From contig NC_087119.1 of NCBI RefSeq assembly GCF_963855985.1, positions 1,094,001 through 1,158,000 on the forward strand: 64,000 nt of DNA, read 5' to 3'. How positions within the stretch are numbered: position 1 is the first letter of the stretch; the number at the start of each line of letters is the position of its first letter. The stretch comes from Ostrinia nubilalis. Its lineage: Eukaryota; Arthropoda; Insecta; Lepidoptera; Crambidae. The notes beneath the pieces were generated by a model. The model ran no database searches. It was not told the origin of the DNA and worked only from the letters and a program-made list of their open reading frames with translations. This document shows, one piece after another, positions 49,901-58,900 of the stretch. Both the position numbers and the translations under genes were made by a program.

Positions 49901-52900
49901 TTTGAATAGTTGGATATCTTCTATTCATAAATAAATAAATAAATCTTCGCATTAACGAGCGCGTGTACGGACGCAACAACTACTCGACTGATTTTAATGT
50001 GGCATTTCGTTATATTAAGGTACATACGTAAAATGAGAAAGGCTTACATATTATTATAGTAGAGTATTTATTTAGGTATCATAATAGGAAGACAATAAAA
50101 CAAGGTGTGGAATGATGTGAACTTATTGATCCCTCTTCTTAGTTGACTGGACCAAGGCTTCCTCCAAGGATTTCTACAACGACTGGCAGGACCAGTCGCA
50201 TCCAAGTGTTTCCTGCGACTTTCACCAGATCGTCAGTCCACCGAGTGCGAGGCCTGTCCACACCATGTTTTCCGGACCGTGGTGGACTTTTCTTCCATTT
50301 AGAATTGATCATATTAAGGTGACATAATTCATTGCACCGCTTCTTTTTAGAATTACGAGCCACATCATTGTCCCAAAGTAATGTTTAAAAGAAATTACAC
50401 CTTTACATTGTAAGATATCATGAAAAAATGTTTAATAGTGGTTGTGGCCGTTACACGTGACGCTACGCTGATTCGTTGGTGTCCAACTATTTTCCTTTAC
50501 TACGGACTACAACATCAGGGTATTGGGACAGCGAGAGTATTTTCTAATGCTACATCGTATTTTCGACTCGGATTTGTCTCTTTCATACATGTCAAAATAC
50601 TGGACGCATGAAAGGGACTGAAAGATTCGGAAATATGAAAATAGTAGAGAGTACCTTCGTTGTAAAAGAGTAAAGAGCATCACATTAGAAGATCACTTTC
50701 ATGCGAATAATCGCACTAAAGCCTGGTCCGTGAGCACGTAGAATCCCGTCCAATGACCCCAAGCTACCCATCCTTATCGCTCGCGCGTAATTATATTGCT
50801 GTCGCGACTGTGCGACACGCGCCCGCAGTGAGTGTGCGAGCGCGACAGCAACATAATTACGTGCGAGCGACAAGGATGGGCAGCTTGGGGTCATTGGACG
50901 GGATTCTACGTGCTCACGGACCAGGCTTTAGTACAAGTCACGCAAATACAAATATACCAGTGCAATTGACGCGAGCGCATCGCGTTCACTGCGCGAGGTT
51001 GGCTCAATTTGGCCAAGCCTTAAAGGTCTGTGGCCGGCATCGTTCGACGCAGGAGCGACAGACGTTGGCCCGGCGTCGCCGTCGGTCGCTGCTGCTGATG
51101 TCGGTCACACGCCTTATTTGATGTCAAAATGCTGCATGCGACGCTTAATGTCATAGAACACGCTGTTCTTCGTAGTTACTTGGCTGTAGTGAGTCGGTGT
51201 GACTGCATTAGCGTAAGGCACGTGTCTGGGAAGCCGGTGGCTGTGTGTTAATGTTTTCGCGGGCGTGTGTAGGTGACAAGGCGTTGCTGGAGGAGGTGGC
51301 GCGCACAGCGGCGGCGCAGGGCGACGACAACGTGGCCTTCCTGGCGCTGTTCACGCTGAACAACCTGCAGGCGTGTCTGGACATGCTCATCGCCCGCGAC
51401 AAGATGCCAGAGGCAGCGTTCTTTTCCAGGTATAAGTCCGCACCGAAAGACTGGCAGTGCACACTAACGAATAATAACAAGCTATTAATTACAGTGATTT
51501 CAATACGATACAAATGTTTGAACAAACATTTTGACAGCGAGAACTGTCAGGTTCTGTCAAGAAGTTTTTGACACATAACGTTGTCTATAACTGTGTCAAG
51601 ACGCAAATCAATGCTGGCCATTGTGTTACATACACACTGATTTGAAGAATGGATGTGTTTCCACATGCTAGCTAATTACTGTGAAAATATTGCTTTAGCT
51701 ATTTTCATGACTACAAATCTTATTACCTTATTCATTTAACTAAGCCAACTTTATGGCCACTGATACAATTTTAAGTGATTTTGGTTGATTGTGCCGTGCG
51801 TATTCGCAGATCGTACCTCCCTTCGCAAACGTCAAACGTCGTGAAGATGTGGCGCGACAAGGTGAGCGCGACCAACAAAAAGTCGGGCCAGTCGCTCGCC
51901 GACCCGCTACAGTACGAAAACTTGTTCCCGGAACACAAGGTCAGTGCGCTAAGCACAATATTAGTTGATTCACAGCTTTTGTCTACGTGGCATTGAACTA
52001 CACTGGTCATCACAAAAATCGACCCTCCCGCGACAAGCTCTTTCAAACGTATGCATCCCCACTTCCCACCAATATTGGCACCATTTAAAAGCCTAGTTCT
52101 AAACTTCATTTCATTAAAGGAAAGGTTTTTACTACTTTTTACCCCAAAAATGTGTCTGTAGAACAATCCAGAGTCACTTCTTCAAAAAATAGGTAGTTAC
52201 GCTTGAGCCAACTTTTAAGGCTATAAAACTGTTAAGTTGGGATTAATCGCTATCCATCTGTTAAAGAGGACACGTGAGATCATTATTTGGTTTTATAACA
52301 ATAAAAAATTGTCTAATTGATCCCAGAGGTGAGCCCAAAGTGAGGTCTTTTTTCAAGTCACATTTATCACATTTATTGTATATGTTAATCGTTAATTAAG
52401 AAATTAAATGTGTTTTTCTTTAAGGATATTTATTGAGCTTTCAAATAACACCAATATTGTTGGGGCACCATGATTGTGTCAGTAGAAACAAGTTTTCCTG
52501 TAAAACGTAGGTGGGCCGATTTTTGTGATGACCAGTATAGAATGGTTTCGCCGCTGATCTTACGCGCTTCGCCAAGTAGAACGCGTGTCTTTCGTCGCGT
52601 TAATAGTATTCGGAACAATTTAGGCTTCGCTAAGTAGAACGCGTACCTATCGTCGCGTTGATAGAGTTGCAGAACATTGACTACTGCTAATGCCGGACCT
52701 GTGTATGACAAGGAACTATTCACATTCTTTTGGTACGGACTAGGACTACCTACGCGTCCAATTTGACGAAGCCTTTAGACGATAATTTGATAGTAATTAA
52801 CTGATCGACGGGCGAATTGGTGTTATACATAGAAGTGAATCCTACTTGGCTGTGCGAATTGCAATAGGAATTTAGACGCCACAAGTGAGCTGTCAAAACG

Positions 52901-55900
52901 CTGTATATTATAGTTTGTATACAGACATCCATACATAACGACACTTGTTGATGTTTAAAGTCAATTTGGTGCTCATTGTTGATTTCATGTAAATAAGAAA
53001 TCGAATATAGCAAATCACAGAAAATACATGTACACCAATTGGAGAGCCAGTAATATTATGACTCCCGCACCTTTAAAATTTAACATCTTGGAAACTAATT
53101 GACTTATCGAAAAAATTCTTTCACGTGTATTTTTTATTTTTAACAGAGAATACAGAATGCTAAAAAACAAAATTTGTGAACATTTATTTATTTTATTTAT
53201 TTATTTTCTTTATTAGGAAAACATACAGCTTATATTATGATACATGTAGAATAAAAATAATAAGTCTTACACAAGCCTATGAGTTTTCACTGATAATTTA
53301 AAATTGAAAAGACAGATTCACAATACTTAATTATCTAACTTAAACATTTAAAACCATGCGCAAATTTGATTTGTAAGGTGTATTAATACACATTTTATGC
53401 CTTTATTAGGCCACGGAACCGCATAGGCCTCTCGTGAAATATGTCAACGTGACCATAATCACTGTCATACTTTTTTCAACATTCTCCATTGTCGTCGATT
53501 TGTAAATAGTGATGATATCAGTCCACTATTGATGCAGTAAAGAGCGCTTCACCGTCATTTTATAAACCTTGACCCTGTTATCAGGACTCGCTCACACTGG
53601 AGGAGTTCCAACGCCAACACACGCTTCTCCCGCCCGCTGAAGTCTCAAACCTGGACCGCGACCTGGCCAAGGAGATGGAGGAAGCCATCAAGAAGGAACT
53701 CTGGAAGCCACAGCCCCTGGAAAGGTCAGTACTACTAAACTTTTCTGATGTTGTCAGTGTGATATCGTTTGAATCGCTTCCATGTTAAATATAGGGTTCT
53801 CCATAATTTGAGTACATTATAAGTTCCGAAAACAATAACCTACTTATGTAACAAAACGGGTCATTTTACCGTTATTTTTAGTAAGGCGGTTATCAGACTG
53901 TGGAGCGCGGGGCGACAGATTTAATCATTGTATGCAAGTACCTCAGTTTGTATAGAAAACACGCGCGGCACTTCACACTGACAACGCGTCCGCGCGCGTG
54001 ATTTTTTATATGAAAATCACGCGTTCCACGGCGGAGCGCGGCGCAGTGTGATAACCGCCTAATAAAACTAATTTTACACAGATGACCCGTATTTAACCAG
54101 CAAGCCTACATTAAAGAGATCTACATTTGCACTAAACAATAAATGTTTGTATCCAGCAGCGAATCGTCGACACAGGAGCTAGTCGATACGCTATCGGGCC
54201 CGAGTGAAACCTCGCGCAAGCGCAAGGACTCGCTCGAGATTATGCAAGAGATCGAGCGGGAGATCGACGACCTAGCTTTAGAAGACACCATCGATAGCGT
54301 GGTAAGTAGCGGCCACAGCCCCTCGGGGGCCGACGACGGCGGTAGGGACGATAGGGACAGTGATAGGGACAGTGACAGGGACGATAGTGACAGCGATAGG
54401 GATGATAGGGACGATAGCAAAGTTAAGGTCAGCGATAGGGGCGAGAGCCACGCTGTAGGTAACGGTTACAATGATTTGGCTAGGACAGACGCAGGGGCAG
54501 CGACTGAGGGCAACGAGACGACTGGTGCAAATGCGAGGCCCAATGGCTCTACTGGCAACCCCAGTGATAACATTGAGATAATTGGGGTAGATGCGGGGGC
54601 CAATGGCTACACTGGTGACCCCGGTGAGGATAACAATTCGACTGGGGCAGACGCGGAAGCCAATGGCTCCACTGGTGACCCCGGTGAGGACAACAATACG
54701 ACTGGGGCAGACGCAGAAGCCAACGGCTCCACTTGTGGCCCCAGTGAGGACGACAATGAAACTGGGACAAGTGCGAAAGCCAATTACTTTACTTGTGGCC
54801 CCAGTGAGGACAACAGTTCGACTGGAGCAGATGCGGAAGCCAATGGCTCCACTGTTGACTTTAGTGAGGACAACAATTCGACTGGGGCAAACGCGGAAGC
54901 CAATGACTTCACTTGTGGCCCCAGTGAGGACAACAATTCGACAGGGGCAGATGTAGAAGCCAATGGCTTCGCTTGTGGCCCCAGTGAGGACAACAATTCG
55001 ACTGGGGCAGACGCGGAAGCCAATGACTCCACTTGTGGCCCCAGTGAGGACAACAATTCGACAGGGGCAGATGTAGAAGCCAATGGCTTCGCTTGTGGCC
55101 CCAGTGAGGACAACAATTCGACAGGGGCAGATGTAGAAGCCAATGGCTTCGCTTGTGGCCCCAGTGAGGACAACAATTCCACTGGGGCAGAGGCGGAAGC
55201 CAATGGCTCCAATTGTGATCCTAGTGAAGACAACAATTCGACTAAGGCAAACGCGGAGGCCAATATCTCCACTGGTGGCCCTAGGGATGATAATGAGTCT
55301 TCTGAGGCAAATGCAGAGGACAATAGCTATACAATTGACCCCAGTGAGACCAAGGGGACAAATGGGGCAGATGCCGGGGCCAATGGCTACCCTAGTGGCC
55401 CCAGTGAAAACGAATCTAGTGGGGCAGATTCGGGCTCCAACGGCTACGCTGGTGACTCTGCTGAGGACAACGAGTCGAATAGAGCGGACAAGGGGTCTAA
55501 TAGCAATACTGATGACCCCAGTGAAAACGAGTCGAATGGGGCAGGTGCGGGCCCCAACGGCTACACTGGGGATTCTACTGAGGACAACGAGTCGAATAGG
55601 GCGGACAGTGGGTCTAATAGCAATACTGGTGACCCCAGTGAAAACGAGTCGAGTGGGGCAGATTCGGGCTCCAACGGCTACACTAGTGATTCTACTGAGG
55701 ACAACGAGTCGAATAGGGCAGACAGTGGGTCTAATAGCAATACTAGTGACCCCAGTGAAAACGAGTCGAGTGGGGCAGATTCGGGCTCCAATGGTTACAC
55801 TGGTGACTTTACCGAGGACAACGAGTTGAATAGGACAGATGCAGGGGCCAATGATTGCACTGGGAATCCCAATGAAGACCACGAGACTGAGAAAAGCACG

Positions 55901-58900
55901 GAGGCCAATGGCTACACTGGCAATCTTAGCGTGAACGAGTTGATTGGGGCAGACGCGGGAGCCAATGGCTACACTGGTGGCCCTAGGAATGGCAACGAGT
56001 CTTATGGGACAAACGCGGGGGGCAACGGCTATACTGGTAACTCCAGTGGGAATAATGAGATGAGTGGGGTAGATGCGGGGGCCAATGGCTACAATGGCTG
56101 CTCCAGTGGGTCTACTAGGGCAGATGCGCGAGCCGATGGATATACTCGTGACTTTACTGAGGATAACGAGTCGACTAGGGCAGACTCAGAGTCTAATGGC
56201 CATACAACCCACCGTAGCGGGGTCAATGGCGTGACTAGTGCACATTCAGGGTCCAGTGATCCCACAGCTCGTCCAACTGAGAACAATGGATTGACTTGTG
56301 CAGAAGCGGTAGCCAATGGTCAGCTTTATGGCTCCAGCGCAGATAACGGGTCGACTGGTGCAAACTATCGCACAAGTGCACACGCGGACTCCAATGATCG
56401 CAATGGTGTCTCAAACGGAGACATTCATGTAGACGAATTGATTAGGCTAAACGCGGTAGCCACTGGTGGCCGCAGAGGGGACAATAGGTTGAATACGAGC
56501 TCTAGGGGAGCTAATCAAGGAGGTGTGTCTGGTAGCTATCGCATAGACAATCGTAGAGACAATGGCCCTACAAGCAGACATGGAGGAACCAATGGGCGCC
56601 AAGGGGCTTCTAGAATCAACCGCGGATCTTTTACCACATGGGGAGCTATGAATTTTTCGGTGGGCGGTGCTCTCGGGGCCCACGGTATGGACAATGTTTA
56701 CGGATGGAGCAACGGGCTTTCGAGCTCTCGCCGCGGTGGCAACGGATTAAATAATCGCCGAAGACCCAACCTCTTCGGTGATCGTAGGACCGGCGACAGC
56801 GTTTACGAAGCTGGCAGGGGTATCGACGACCAGTTCGGGGGTCTGAGGTATCCCGGTGATATCGGGAACGTCGACAGGCTCTTCAGGGACTTAGCGGGCA
56901 TCAACGACCGCAATAACGATGATCCGGTGGGAGAGTTGTACAACGGGTTCGACAGAGCGACCGGGCAAATGAGCGTGTCGTCGCGCGCGCGGAGCCCCGA
57001 CGGGCCGGCGGCGGTGTTCGGGTGGGTGGACGGACGACCGCGCACGCACGAGGAGGCCCACGGGCCGTGGGGCCCGCGCCGCCGGAACGGCTTGTTGGAG
57101 GAGCGCGCGCGCCGCACGCCGCTGGGCCCGCCGCGCCCCGTCCGCTACGCCTGGGACGCCGATCGGTTCAGCCGGTTCATGAACATAGTGGAGGACAGAC
57201 TGGACGACGAGTATTACAACCGGCACCTTCGCGACAGCCCGCAGCATGCGATTCTCAGCATAGTTCCACAGAGAAACCTCGGTGGTGAGGCCTTGGTGGT
57301 GGGGCAGGTTATCGAGTCTCTGGAGGCTTGCCGGTATAGTGAGGAAATTGTCCAGTTGTTTAATTTGGTAGACCGAGAGTCTGGAAGTCCGTTAAGGGCT
57401 GGCATTGATGATCTGGACGCATCTGGCGCTCCAGAGGAGGAGGGCGCCAGGGCTCTGCCCCCCGGCGGCCCGGTGCCAGCTGTTCACCCCGCGCCAGCTG
57501 TTCACCCGGCGCCAACTGTTCACCCGGAGCAATGCGACGACGGATACGTATATCCAGTCAATGATGACTACGTGCTCCAGATATCCGATGACTTGGATTA
57601 AAACCCATGCATAGATAAGTAGGCCGTAGATCTGCATCTAAATGGGTTTAATTACTATTATGGGCTCGAAAGTATATGTTAATCAAATCATTCCTAATAT
57701 TCTTTGAACTCACATGATATGCATAATCAATTATTTACAAAGAGCATCTATTCAAATACAATTCGTTAGAGCAATTTTTAGTAACGTTTTTTATTTCTGT
57801 TTTAATTATTCGGTGAGGATAAGTTAAAGGTAATGATTACAATTGTTTTCATAAACGTATTTAGATTTAATACGATGTAAATGTATGTTTTAATTATACC
57901 CTGCGGCTCTGCATTCGTGGATTTCAGTTTGTCTGCAGAAGTGTAGGTTCTATCTATAATTTTAGAGCTTTCCTCCGATAAATCTGTATACAATAGGTTG
58001 CTGAAACCGGTTAATTTACTATGTAACCTTAACCTTTAACCAAGCTTAGGAAAAATATATTTTCACTGGTTTTTAACCATATCTTCACAGCATAAAATTC
58101 AAATTGATCTGGTCTCTTTTCCACGTTTGCCCGGTTAAGGGTTAATGAATAGTTATTAGAAAAAACGGTTAATATTCCGGTTACATGTTTTTGTTGCAAA
58201 TATGCAAGTTTTTGTAGTTATTGTCAGATACATATTTGAAATGTAACCTGTATAGTTTTTAAAGAATATTTAACCGGTTTCGGGCCTTTGCAACAAGAAA
58301 CGAAAGCAGTCCTTGAGATTACGTAAATAGGTGACAATTTAGTTATCCAATTATTCTCCCTGTAAAACGACAGGCTGATGATGACGAATTTAATTTTTAT
58401 ACTTGATCATACAAAAGGATTAATTCTACTATCCAACTTACTTTTCCTACAGTCCTCTTACTAAATTACTGATTGTTGTTGATAAAATTTGTTTGGAGAG
58501 CTTTTTTTAATACATATTTGAATTTCAGTTTCTAGAGTTGTTGCATTTGAGCAGTAGAAGCAATTATTTTTGTTTGATCCATTATAAAAATAACACTGTA
58601 TTTGATTCTGCTTATAAAAATATGTTGATGCATACATGTACACTTTATTGAATTACTGAAAATAATGTTGCAATAAGCTGGTTTCAAGGACCGCTCCGTT
58701 GGCCTGCGCATCCTTGTCTTGCGAATCCCCAGCTTTTGTAGATAGTCCGTATATTGAATATCGTTCGTATCAATCACTGAACCTCTATACATACTGGACA
58801 GGGTTTCTCATACAAATGACAGTTAATTTTGTGTGCCAATTTGAAGCGCCACTACGAGTGTCCCGAGAACTAATTTTGACGTACTATCGCCAACAGTGTT

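Noticed and set aside
54278..55882. 534-codon minus-strand frame opposite the long beta'-COP repeat
   Set aside because: It is a by-product of the repeat period being a multiple of three; the plus frame is continuous with a known exon, runs far longer and stays open into non-repetitive sequence.
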